Source of the DNA: Bacteroidota bacterium
GTDB taxonomy: Bacteria; Bacteroidota; Bacteroidia; Chitinophagales; LD1
Assembly (NCBI GenBank): GCA_025963485.1
Contig: JAOQAO010000081.1
Span: 1-37,018, forward strand
Length of the DNA: 37,018 nucleotides
Direction of reading: 5' to 3'
The notes below the pieces were generated by a model. It did no database searches. It was given only the letters and a program-made list of their open reading frames with translations, and had not been told where the DNA came from. This document shows, in pieces, positions 27,465 to 36,406 of this stretch. Within the stretch, counting starts at the first letter, position 1. Every line of letters starts with the position of its first letter. Made by a program: the position numbers and the translations under genes.

Positions 27465-27556
27465 ATTTATGATTTTTGATTTATGGTTTATGATTGGAAT
27501 ACAATTGGCAATCGGACGTCTGCGAAATCATAAACCATAAATCATATATCATAAAT
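27465..27556. repeat. Long AT-rich inverted repeat
   Basis: ATTTATGATTTTTGATTTATGGTTTATGATT (27465-27495) and AATCATAAACCATAAATCATATATCATAAAT (27526-27556): 31 bp arms with 2 mismatches and 30 nt spacer. Confidence 0.85.
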
Positions 27557-27593
27557 GGATTCTCATTATCTTGTCTCCACTAAACCAAAACTC

Positions 27594-27956
27594 ATGCACA
27601 TCATCGCAAAAATATTCGTAGGCCTTGTAGCTGTCGAGCATATCTATATCCTGTGGCTGGAGATGTTTGCCTGGACCACGCGCGGGCCGAAGACCTTCCG
27701 CTCGCTGAAGCCCGAACTCTTCGTCCCGACCAAGGCCCTCGCTGCCAATCAGGGCTTGTACAATGGTTTCCTCTCGGCGGGCCTCATCTGGTCCCTGTGC
27801 ATACAGGACATAGCCTGGTCGCGCAATGTGGCGGAGTTCTTTCTCGGATGTGTGATCACAGCAGGGATTTACGGGGCGGTGACAGCGCAGAAGTCTATTT
27901 TCTACATACAGGCCCTGCCTGCGCTCATCGCATTGGCATTGGTACTCTTTTTGTAG
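27594..27956 (+). CDS. DUF1304 family membrane protein
   Basis: AKIFVGLVAVEHIYILWLEMFAWTTRGPKTF ... NQGLYNGFLSAGLIW. Confidence 0.85.
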   Translation: MHIIAKIFVGLVAVEHIYILWLEMFAWTTRGPKTFRSLKPELFVPTKALAANQGLYNGFLSAGLIWSLCIQDIAWSRNVAEFFLGCVITAGIYGAVTAQKSIFYIQALPALIALALVLFL

Positions 27957-27968
27957 TTTGTATTCTCT

Positions 27969-28000
27969 TACTACTTACTACTCACTACTAAATACTACTC
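27969..28000. repeat. ACT-rich low-complexity tract upstream of ppk2
   Basis: TACTACTTACTACTCACTACTAAATACTACTC. Confidence 0.6.
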
Positions 28001-28885
28001 ATGGATATCGACTGGAAAAAATACCGCATCACATCGGGCAAGGATTTTAAAATATCGAAGTTCTCTACGCATGCACCGGTGAAGCGGCCCTCAGATCAGG
28101 TGCTCCTGGAGGAAGAGAAGAAATACAAGAACGCGATAGCCTCCATACAGTATAAGCTCTACGCAGAAAACAGGCAATCCATGCTCATCGTGCTGCAAGG
28201 CATGGACAGTTCGGGCAAAGACAGCCTCGTGCGCCATATTATGAACGGCGTCAATCCGCAGGGTCTGCAGGTGTATAGCTTCAAGCACCCGACATCGCTG
28301 GAGCTGGAGCACAGCTACCTGTGGAGGCACTATCTCAAACTGCCCGAGCATGGACAGATCACGATATTCAACCGCTCACACTACGAGAATGTCCTTATCG
28401 CAAAGGTACACCCCGAGATCGTGCTCGCGGAGCATGTGCCGGGTATCGACTCGGTGAAAAAGGTCAATGATAAATTCTGGAAGCAGCGCTACCACCAGAT
28501 CAATAACTTCGAAGATGTGATCACGCAGAACGGTACGCGCATTGTGAAATTCTTCCTCCACCTCTCGCGCGATGAGCAGCGCAGACGTTTCCTGGAGAGG
28601 CTGGAGAATAAGGAGAAGCACTGGAAATTTTCCTCCGATGATATCAAGGAGAGGGAATACTGGGATGAGTACCAGCAGGCATATCAGGATGCGATCAGGC
28701 ACACGAGCCAGGACAAAACGCCCTGGTATGTGATCCCTGCAGATGACAAATGGTTCACGCATATGCTGTGTGGCGAGATCATCCAGCATGAGCTGGAAAA
28801 AATGAATCCGTCCTTCCCGGCGATAGATAAGACCGAACTGGAGATGATGCATCAGGCCAAGATCAGCCTGGAGAAAGGCAAGTGA
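28001..28885 (+). CDS. ppk2: Polyphosphate kinase 2 family protein
   Basis: LIVLQGMDSSGKDSLVRHIMNGVNPQGLQVYSFKHPT ... HYLWRHYLKLPEHGQITIFNRSHYENVLIAKVHPE-type motifs. Confidence 0.9.
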   Translation: MDIDWKKYRITSGKDFKISKFSTHAPVKRPSDQVLLEEEKKYKNAIASIQYKLYAENRQSMLIVLQGMDSSGKDSLVRHIMNGVNPQGLQVYSFKHPTSLELEHSYLWRHYLKLPEHGQITIFNRSHYENVLIAKVHPEIVLAEHVPGIDSVKKVNDKFWKQRYHQINNFEDVITQNGTRIVKFFLHLSRDEQRRRFLERLENKEKHWKFSSDDIKEREYWDEYQQAYQDAIRHTSQDKTPWYVIPADDKWFTHMLCGEIIQHELEKMNPSFPAIDKTELEMMHQAKISLEKGK

Positions 28886-28891
28886 GTGCGT

Positions 28892-29950
28892 ATGAAGCGT
28901 AAGATCATCCTGAGTTTTATTGTATTGATTTTGTCCCTGAGCAGTGCATGGGCGCAGCGCGGTGTGGACCTGCTCTATGTACATCGGGGTGATACGATAG
29001 CTGCTGCGCTGCATGGCATAGAGCGCACGGACCACCTGTGGCAACATGCCGGCTGGTGGAATAGCGCGAACATTTTTGAGGCTCTCCTCGATCACCAGCG
29101 GCTCACCGGCGAGCGCGACAGCGCCTGGTGCCAGCGCGTGTATGTGGCAAATAATAAACGCTTCAAGGGCGGATACCAGAATGACTACTATGATGACAAT
29201 GCCTGGTGGGCACTCGCTTGGATCAAGGCATTCGACCTGTATCATGACAAGGCCTATATACGCACTGCTGAGCAGATATGGATCGATATGGACAGGACGG
29301 GCCGCGATACCGTATGCGGTGGAGGCATAGTATGGCACCCCACCAAGCGGTACAAAAACGCGATCACCAATGAACTATATATACTGCTCTCCGCGCGACT
29401 GGCACAGCGCACTACAGATAGTGCGGCACATCGGATGTATCTCGCCAGTGCGATCAATGACTGGATATGGTTTCGCAATAGTGGAATGTTGAATAAGGAC
29501 AACCTGGTCAACGACGGACTGACCTCAGACTGTGGCAATAACAATGGAACGACCTTCACCTACAATCAGGGTGTGATCCTTGGCGGGCTTGCCGAGCTGA
29601 CGAAGCTCACAGGCGATACCGCCTATCTCGTCACGGCGCGGAGCATAGCCTACAGTGCGATAGCTCTGCTCAGCGACTCCGGCATGATCCTCACCGAGCC
29701 CAGGCGCGAGCGTGTGAATGCCGACCTGATACAGTTCAAAGGGATATTCGTCCGCTACCTCGCGCAGCTCAATGCTACACTGCATGATCCTCACATCAGC
29801 ACCTACCTTCGCCACAATGCCGACAGCGCATGGGTGCGTGCGCACAACGGGCATCATCTGTATGACTACTATTGGCAGGGGCCATATGTGGGTTGGACAG
29901 GGAGTGGTACGGGTGCGGCGCTGGACCTGATGAATGCGGCAGTGTATTGA
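28892..29950 (+). CDS. Glycoside hydrolase family 76 (alpha-1,6-mannanase-like), secreted
   Basis: Signal peptide; WWNSANIFEALLDHQR, NDYYDDNAWWALAWIKAFDLY (DD motif), CGGGIVWHPTKRYKNAITNELYILLSARLA, TFTYNQGVILGGLAEL. Confidence 0.88.
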   Translation: MKRKIILSFIVLILSLSSAWAQRGVDLLYVHRGDTIAAALHGIERTDHLWQHAGWWNSANIFEALLDHQRLTGERDSAWCQRVYVANNKRFKGGYQNDYYDDNAWWALAWIKAFDLYHDKAYIRTAEQIWIDMDRTGRDTVCGGGIVWHPTKRYKNAITNELYILLSARLAQRTTDSAAHRMYLASAINDWIWFRNSGMLNKDNLVNDGLTSDCGNNNGTTFTYNQGVILGGLAELTKLTGDTAYLVTARSIAYSAIALLSDSGMILTEPRRERVNADLIQFKGIFVRYLAQLNATLHDPHISTYLRHNADSAWVRAHNGHHLYDYYWQGPYVGWTGSGTGAALDLMNAAVY

Positions 29951-29993
29951 GGGACGAAGGCGGGGGTGAATTATCGCTATAAAGTGACTTTTT

Positions 29994-30392
29994 TTATTTC
30001 ATCGGATCAGCATGAATAATATATTCCCGATAAAGGTACCATGCTATATAGATATCTATTAGTTTTTGCTTTTTAAAATTTTTGCTGGCAAATGATGATG
30101 CGGGCAGGATCTGATCCATGAATCTTCTGAACATGGCCATATTCCGGCAGCCTTCAAATAATTCATTGAGCTCTTCTTTTGATAGTTTACTCTCATCGAG
30201 TTTGTCTGCTGAATGATAAGTAATGGCGACGCGGCGTATATCTTTTTCACTCGTCCATTTCCGAAACTCAGTCTTGCTTATGCCTGCATTCTTAAGAGCA
30301 TTATTACTATCCGCACTATCATACACAGTCTGCTGCGCACAAACAGTCCACGCGAAAAAGAGGAGCGCTATTGATGCCAGGTATTTTGACAT
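29994..30392 (-). CDS. Hypothetical secreted protein
   Basis: 132 aa, signal peptide MSKYLASIALLFFAWTVCAQQ. Confidence 0.65.
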   Translation of the reverse strand: MSKYLASIALLFFAWTVCAQQTVYDSADSNNALKNAGISKTEFRKWTSEKDIRRVAITYHSADKLDESKLSKEELNELFEGCRNMAMFRRFMDQILPASSFASKNFKKQKLIDIYIAWYLYREYIIHADPMK

Positions 30393-30679
30393 GGGCAGGA
30401 ATTCTGCTACAAGGTATAATATCTACAGGAAGGTGTCGTCATTGATCCATCAATTTTTTGTGATCGCAGGTATTGGTTTGGTAGGTGTTTTCATGACATA
30501 TGATATGCTATTCGGGCCAATTTGGCCTTTGTCATATAAAGCAACTACCGGTTCGCGGGTGGTATAGAATTCATAAAAAAAGTTCGTTTTTGACAATTTG
30601 ACTTTTATCTTAGAGGAATGGATACCCTGTATAGGGCATCCAGTGCTGTTCGTTTTCGTAAACCCAAAACCTCAAAATC

Positions 30680-32329
30680 ATGAATCGTTTCCACTACTTA
30701 ACTGTGCTGTGCGTTGTGCTTCTTATTATGGCTGGTTGCAAAAAGGAGAGTAAAACAAATTCCAATAATGGCAGTCACTCATCCGGATACAATTTCGGCA
30801 CAGAGAATGTCGCCACTGTACCCAAGGTGCTCAATACCCGGAACCTCGGCGCTACCAATGCTACCCTGCCTTCTTCGTATTTTCTGTATAACTACCTGCC
30901 GCCTATAGGTGACCAGGGCCAGTACGGTACCTGTATCGGATGGTCCACTGCATATTATACTAAAACTGCGCTGGAGGCGGTAGCAAATAGTTATAGCACT
31001 GCGCAGCTCGCCAGTGCGGATCATCAGATGAGTGCCAAAGATCTGTTTACCGCCATAGCGGACAATCAGAAAGGCGCCAACTGTGACGGTACCAACTATG
31101 ATGCGGCGCTGACTGTGATGCAGACGAGGGGCGTGGCATCGCTGACCAGTGTACCGTATACCAATCTGGGCAGCTGCTCGCAGTCCGGATCGTCTGGCAG
31201 CACTGATGCCGGCAATCACAAAATAGTTTCATACAGAGCGCTGCAGGACCAGACAGTGGCGCAGTATGTCGCTGATGTCAAGCAGAGCCTCGTCAATAAT
31301 CAGCCGGTCATGGTCGGTGTGGGAGAAGGCCCGGGTTTCCAGAATTGGACCGGCACAGGTGTCATGACCGCAGGGTTTGATCCGTGCGGTGGTGGCAATC
31401 CATGCGGAGGTCATGCACAGACCATCGTGGGCTATGATGATAGCAAAGGTGCAGGCGGCGCATTCCGGGTGATCAACTCATGGAATACTACCTGGGGCGA
31501 TAATGGTTACTACTGGGTGGACTACAACTTTATGTTTAATACCCTCGCTCTGAAAGACAATTCCGGAGCGTATTCTATTTTCGTCGCTTCAAACTCGACA
31601 TCGACAGATACGACAACCCCCAATCCTAATCAGACCCCTACTACCGGTGTGGATCTCGCACCATGGGTGGAGAGCGATGTGAATACTGCAACCGGATCCA
31701 TACCGACCAGGCAGGCTGTTTACAACGTCTACAATCTCGGTACAGGTACAGCAAGTGCCTCGACTCCATGGGGGTTATATTATGTTTATTACAATGCCTA
31801 TAACGCAAATGACTATGGTGTGATATTCCATGACGATTTTGACCGTAACGTATCTACCTTTCAGTGCAGTACTACGATCAATTATTGCGAATTCAACCTT
31901 GATATTCCTTCCTCAGGTGATTTTGCTACGCAGGCATTCGGTACGCCTACCCTTTATCAGAACTATACCATGCCCAACATTACTGGCTACTACTACCTGA
32001 TGATCGTGGCAGATGCCGGAGGCGTACTCGGAGATGCGGATTATGACAATAACATTTTCTACGTCAACTATGACCCTATATATTTCACCAATGGTTTTTA
32101 CAAGACGGGAGGATCTTCCGTTCCTGACTTTAATAATAACCTAAGCCCGGAAAAGCAAGTGCTTAAAAAGAATGTATACAATACTGCTGTGACCAACAAG
32201 CATCCTAATGCTTATTCTCCGCGTGAGATCAGGACATTCCTGAAAGCTAAAAAGGCCAGCGGCGAGCTCGACGCAAAGGTAAGGGAACAGCAAACTATAA
32301 ACGGCGGCGCAGTGGGCGGTCATCATTGA
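30680..32329 (+). CDS. Papain-like (C1) cysteine peptidase lipoprotein
   Basis: Lipobox LLIMAGCKKE; PPIGDQGQYGTCIGWSTAYYTKTALE (Cys), GGHAQTIVGYDDSKGAGGAFRVINSWNTTWGDNGYYWVDY (His, Asn). Confidence 0.88.
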   Translation: MNRFHYLTVLCVVLLIMAGCKKESKTNSNNGSHSSGYNFGTENVATVPKVLNTRNLGATNATLPSSYFLYNYLPPIGDQGQYGTCIGWSTAYYTKTALEAVANSYSTAQLASADHQMSAKDLFTAIADNQKGANCDGTNYDAALTVMQTRGVASLTSVPYTNLGSCSQSGSSGSTDAGNHKIVSYRALQDQTVAQYVADVKQSLVNNQPVMVGVGEGPGFQNWTGTGVMTAGFDPCGGGNPCGGHAQTIVGYDDSKGAGGAFRVINSWNTTWGDNGYYWVDYNFMFNTLALKDNSGAYSIFVASNSTSTDTTTPNPNQTPTTGVDLAPWVESDVNTATGSIPTRQAVYNVYNLGTGTASASTPWGLYYVYYNAYNANDYGVIFHDDFDRNVSTFQCSTTINYCEFNLDIPSSGDFATQAFGTPTLYQNYTMPNITGYYYLMIVADAGGVLGDADYDNNIFYVNYDPIYFTNGFYKTGGSSVPDFNNNLSPEKQVLKKNVYNTAVTNKHPNAYSPREIRTFLKAKKASGELDAKVREQQTINGGAVGGHH

Positions 32330-32443
32330 TAGTATTTCCGTAGCCTGCAAAATATATACAGGTCAGTGGCAGAAACTAAGTATTTTGGCACTGGCCTGTT
32401 TTGATAAATTACAATTGATAAAACTATTTTTCAAACCCATTCT

Positions 32444-33373
32444 ATGCATATGTTCACCCGTCTCATCATCTGTTTTGCTTTCTGCTTTTCGTTTTACTCC
32501 TGCTCATCTATCGGGGACCAGAAGGTCAGCAGCGAAAAGCTCCGGGCGCATCTGAGTCTTGGAGAGGATGTTTCTTATAAGGGTTACACGATCACAGGAG
32601 ACTTTGACCTGATAGATACCGGGCATGCTGTAGCGGTCTCTCCGGTCATCAGCGATGTGTATATCCGGTCAGCTATCGTATTCAGAAACTGCACCTTCAA
32701 AGGTAAGCTGATGGCCTCCCGGCGGACTGGCGCGCAGGGTTATACCGCTACATTTGGCCGGACCATCTTCTTTGAGGATTGCGTGTTTGACGATGAGGTC
32801 AACTTCGAAGGCGCCACAGTCAATGGCATCTGCAACTTCCTCAAATGCACCTTCAAAAAAGGAGGCCTTTTCAACCGGGCTACGTTCAATGGGATGGCGT
32901 CATTTACCAACTGCGCCTTTATGGAGGATGCGGGTTTTCAGCAGTGCAGTTTTGCGGGCAATAGCTATTTCAATGAATCGCATTTCTACAGGGCAGGATT
33001 TTTTCAGAACTCTTACTTCTACCGGGAGTTTACATTCAACATGGTCAATTGTGATGGCTATATGGATTTCTCGCTGGCCAGTTTTTATTCGATAGCAAAT
33101 TGCAATTATGCCCATTTTAAAAAGAATGCAGTATTCAATGATGCCAGCTTTCGCGGCAAAACGCAGTTTGTGGGATCCGAATTCGTCCGGGCGGAATATG
33201 AAGGCTGCTTATTTTATTCCCGCAGCAATTTTGACAAATCAACTTTCAGCGAGAGCCTGACTCTGAAGGATGCTAAATTCCTATCCTCCAGGCCTCAGAC
33301 CACAGGCTACAAAGCCAGCAAGCTCGATATCAGCGGCGCTGAGGTAAGCGGCGCGAAGATGACAGAGTTCTAA
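32444..33373 (+). CDS. Pentapeptide-repeat-like lipoprotein
   Basis: Lipobox FYSCSS; repeated FxxCxF / FxxAxF units (FRNCTFKGK, FFEDCVFDDEVNFEGATVNG, FTNCAFMEDAGFQQCSFAG). Confidence 0.75.
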   Translation: MHMFTRLIICFAFCFSFYSCSSIGDQKVSSEKLRAHLSLGEDVSYKGYTITGDFDLIDTGHAVAVSPVISDVYIRSAIVFRNCTFKGKLMASRRTGAQGYTATFGRTIFFEDCVFDDEVNFEGATVNGICNFLKCTFKKGGLFNRATFNGMASFTNCAFMEDAGFQQCSFAGNSYFNESHFYRAGFFQNSYFYREFTFNMVNCDGYMDFSLASFYSIANCNYAHFKKNAVFNDASFRGKTQFVGSEFVRAEYEGCLFYSRSNFDKSTFSESLTLKDAKFLSSRPQTTGYKASKLDISGAEVSGAKMTEF

Positions 33374-33463
33374 GATTTCGGATGTTGGATTTGGGATTTC
33401 GGGCGATTGGGAATTTTGTGTATTCACTATTCTCTACTCTTTAGTATCTATTCCCTATTTCAC

Positions 33464-33471
33464 TACCTTTA
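33464..33471 (+). promoter_or_regulatory. Putative -7 box very close to the start codon
   Basis: TACCTTTA ending 5 bp before ATG 33477. Confidence 0.3.
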
Positions 33472-33476
33472 CTGCC

Positions 33477-34001
33477 ATGCAAGCCTCCACTGTCAATGAG
33501 CTGAAAAAAGAGCTCACGCATCTCACACCCAAAGAACTCATCGAGCTATGTACGCGCCTCGCGCGGTTCAAGAAAGAGAATAAGGAACTGCTGACCTACC
33601 TGCTGTTTGAAGCACATGATGAGCGCGCCTTTGTGGTGAGTGTGAAAGCGCATATAGACGAGGAGATAGATGCCATACCAAAAGACAATAACCTTTACCT
33701 CATCAAAAAGTCCCTGCGCAAGATACTGCGCACAGTGTCAAAGTATATACGATTCTCCGGAAATAAGATCACGGAGATAGAACTGCTCATCCACTACCTG
33801 ACAGCGATCAAAGACTCCGGCATCCCCATACACAAAAGCCAGGTCCTGACGAATCTCTATGAGATGCAGCTCAAGAAGATCAATAAGGTGCTGCCTACCC
33901 TACACGAAGATCAACAGTACGACTATGGCAAGCTGATAGAAGAGCTAAAAGTGCATGCTGATAAAGGACTGCTGAGTTCATTCTTTAAGAAGCTGAGGTG
34001 A
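33477..34001 (+). CDS. Hypothetical helical protein
   Basis: 174 aa, flanked by intergenic repeats; strong coding character, no family assigned. Confidence 0.75.
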   Translation: MQASTVNELKKELTHLTPKELIELCTRLARFKKENKELLTYLLFEAHDERAFVVSVKAHIDEEIDAIPKDNNLYLIKKSLRKILRTVSKYIRFSGNKITEIELLIHYLTAIKDSGIPIHKSQVLTNLYEMQLKKINKVLPTLHEDQQYDYGKLIEELKVHADKGLLSSFFKKLR

Positions 34002-34013
34002 TGATTTGTGGCG

Positions 34014-34050
34014 ATCGGGAAATCGGGAATACAGGGAATCGGGTAATACA
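34014..34050. repeat. Short tandem degenerate repeat ATCGGGAA-ATCGGGAATACAGGGAATCGGGTAATACA
   Basis: Shares AATCGGGTAATACA with the arsC-MIP intergenic segment at about 13332-13345. Confidence 0.6.
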
Positions 34051-34072
34051 AGGTATGGTTTAAGCCCGATCA

Positions 34073-35320
34073 TCAGGTTTCCGGATCAGTCGATAACTTT
34101 TTAATATTGCCCGCGATCACATTTTTCTCCGCGGTGGTCTTGGCGAGGCTCAGTGCAGTTTGATAATGCTCCAGCGCCTTTGCATTATCGATATCGGTAT
34201 ATAGGTTTCCGAGGAGGGTATGGTAAAGGTGGTAATCTGCGAGTTGCTTCAGCTTTTCAGCTTCGGTGATGGCCTCCATTTTATGGTTGGCCTTGGAGAG
34301 GGCGTAGGTGCGGTTGAGCGCCGCGATGGGGGAGTACTCGATGAGCAGGAGGCGGTTGTATAGTTGCAGGATGCTTTCCCACTTTTCTTTGGTATCCGTT
34401 TTCTGTGTGTGCCAGTAGGCGATAGCAGCTTCGATGTGATATTTTGTAAGTTGTTTTTGCGGCTCGGCGAGGCGCATGTACTCTATACCTTTCATGATCA
34501 GCTCCTGGTCCCAGAGTTTCTCGTCCTGCTCTTCGTAGAGGATGATGTCGCCCTTTTGGTCCGTGCGCGCTTCAAAGCGCGATGCGTGGAAGCACATCAG
34601 CGACAACAGCGCATTTGCCGGAGGCGTATCGGTCTGCGCGTTCTGCGTGAGCAGCAGGCAGAGGCGCATAGCCTCGACACAGAGGTCCTTACGGAGTGTG
34701 GTGTTTTGCGATGAGGAGTAGTAGCCTTCGCTGAAAAGTAAATATAGTGTCCTGAGCACATTCTCCATGCGGGCATTTATTTCTGCCAGTGCAGGGAGCT
34801 CTATTTTTATGTTGTCGTTTCGCAGTTTTTCTTTTGCGCGTGCCAGGCGTTTGTAGATCGTTTCTTTATTGGTGAGGAAAGCATCTGCTATCTCCTCCAC
34901 ACCAAATCCGCAAAGGATATTCAGCGCGAGCCCTATCTGGGCTTCGCTCGATATATCCGGGTGGCAGGTGGCAAACATCATCTGCAGCTGGCTGTCATTG
35001 ATATTCTGGTGAGAGAGGTCTATCTCCATATCGGAGGCACTGTGCGCGGCTTGTTTTACCTCGACAGAGATTTTATCAGAGAAGTTTTTATTGCGCCGCA
35101 GTGCATCTATTGCTTTGTTTTTCGCAACGCGATATAGCCATGCGGTGGGATTAGGCGGGAGGCCTTTGATAGGCCATGACTCTGATGCGAGCAGGAAGGT
35201 ATCGCTCACGATATCCTCTGCCATCTCTATATGCCCGATACCAAAGAGCCGGCAGAGCACGGAGACGATCTTGCCGTATTCTGTGCGGAATAGATGGGGG
35301 ATGAGCTCGGTCTGCTGCAT
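34073..35320 (-). CDS. ECF-type RNA polymerase sigma factor with long C-terminal extension (DUF6596/ECF42-like)
   Basis: DIVSDTFLLASESWPIKGLPPNPTAWLYRVAKNKAIDALRR; GFGVEEIADAFLTNKETIYKRLARAKEKLR; LYLLFSEGYYSSS; adjacent to a DGPF/YCII gene. Confidence 0.9.
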   Translation of the reverse strand: MQQTELIPHLFRTEYGKIVSVLCRLFGIGHIEMAEDIVSDTFLLASESWPIKGLPPNPTAWLYRVAKNKAIDALRRNKNFSDKISVEVKQAAHSASDMEIDLSHQNINDSQLQMMFATCHPDISSEAQIGLALNILCGFGVEEIADAFLTNKETIYKRLARAKEKLRNDNIKIELPALAEINARMENVLRTLYLLFSEGYYSSSQNTTLRKDLCVEAMRLCLLLTQNAQTDTPPANALLSLMCFHASRFEARTDQKGDIILYEEQDEKLWDQELIMKGIEYMRLAEPQKQLTKYHIEAAIAYWHTQKTDTKEKWESILQLYNRLLLIEYSPIAALNRTYALSKANHKMEAITEAEKLKQLADYHLYHTLLGNLYTDIDNAKALEHYQTALSLAKTTAEKNVIAGNIKKLSTDPET

Positions 35321-35468
35321 GATTATGTTAGGAAATTAATACAAGCACACGGATGACACGGATAAAACTGATTTAATGGATAAAGGATAAATCCAGTCAT
35401 CTGCGACCGTGTATTTACTAAAAGCGCCTCCTGATATAATGCAGGAGGCGCTGTAAATTTAATAGGTT

Positions 35469-35819
35469 TTACTCGATGGGCCATATCCTGCGCACTTCTA
35501 CGCTGCCACCGGGGGCGTTGAGGATCGGGCATCCATTAGCGAGTTCGGTAGCTTCCTCCAGGGAGTCCGCGCGGACGATGGTGAAGCCTCCGACAGCCTC
35601 CTTGGTCTCTACATAGGGGCCGTCCGTTACGACATTATTGGCGCGTACTACCTTGCCCTCCATGTGCAGGCGCTGGCCTCCGTTTACGAGTTTGTTTTGC
35701 GCCGTGATACCACCTATCCAGTCCATCCATTTTTTCATGTTCTCCTGCATCTGCTCCGGAGATGGCGGGGCCTGTGTGGCAGGCGGGTTCATCCTGAATA
35801 CTAAAAGGAAATCGCTCAT
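35469..35819 (-). CDS. YCII-related / DGPF-domain protein
   Basis: MSDFLLVFRMNP ... VTDGPYVETKEAVGGFTIVRADSLEEATELANGCP ... GGSVEVRRI. Confidence 0.9.
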   Translation of the reverse strand: MSDFLLVFRMNPPATQAPPSPEQMQENMKKWMDWIGGITAQNKLVNGGQRLHMEGKVVRANNVVTDGPYVETKEAVGGFTIVRADSLEEATELANGCPILNAPGGSVEVRRIWPIE

Positions 35820-35938
35820 TGTTGTTGGTTTTTGATGTGAATAATTTTTGTCGTCAGTGGTATGACGAACGGCTCATCCGGTTTTGGACAGCCAAGCAAA
35901 AATATTTTTCTCTCAAACCGAAATCGCAGGCGGACTAA

Positions 35939-36382
35939 TTATGCCGCCGGTTTATTTTTCAGGACGAAGCGGTGGTAAAAGAAGGCGAAGCATAAGGCCG
36001 TAAGTACACCCTCGAGCGTATGATAGCCGGAGTCATACCAGAATACAATCCCGGGCATTTTGAATGTCGCTACCTCGATCATACCTCCCTGCAGGCCATC
36101 CCAGAAGAAGCCTACGATAGCGCCAAAGATGATAGCTGTTTTGGCCAGCCCCCAGCCGTAGTGCCGCGATGTGTACTCATAGTATATAGGCAGGAAATAA
36201 GACTGGAATACCATGTAGAAAACAAATGCCAGCGCGATGAGCGGGATGATATAGACCTCACGCTGTATGGCGCCGATCTGCTCTTTGAAGAAACTGCCCA
36301 TGATGATCTCATGGAATACATAGCCGAGATTGAAAATCACAATGTAGGTGACGAGGCCGCCGATGAGGAAATACTTTTTCAT
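35939..36382 (-). CDS. Hypothetical integral membrane protein
   Basis: 147 aa with about four hydrophobic segments. Confidence 0.7.
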   Translation of the reverse strand: MKKYFLIGGLVTYIVIFNLGYVFHEIIMGSFFKEQIGAIQREVYIIPLIALAFVFYMVFQSYFLPIYYEYTSRHYGWGLAKTAIIFGAIVGFFWDGLQGGMIEVATFKMPGIVFWYDSGYHTLEGVLTALCFAFFYHRFVLKNKPAA

Positions 36383-36406
36383 GATTTGGGTTTTATGGTT
36401 TAGTGG

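Noticed and set aside
27969-28000. ACT-rich tract as a microsatellite phase-variation switch for ppk2
   Set aside because: The repeat is irregular (ACTACTT/ACTCACT/ACTAAAT), lacks a clean unit count and lies outside the ORF; not enough evidence for phase variation.
28376-29338. 320 aa minus-strand ORF antisense to ppk2/GH76
   Set aside because: Overlaps two well-supported plus-strand genes; composition is typical of shadow ORFs in GC-rich codon contexts and no motif was recognised.
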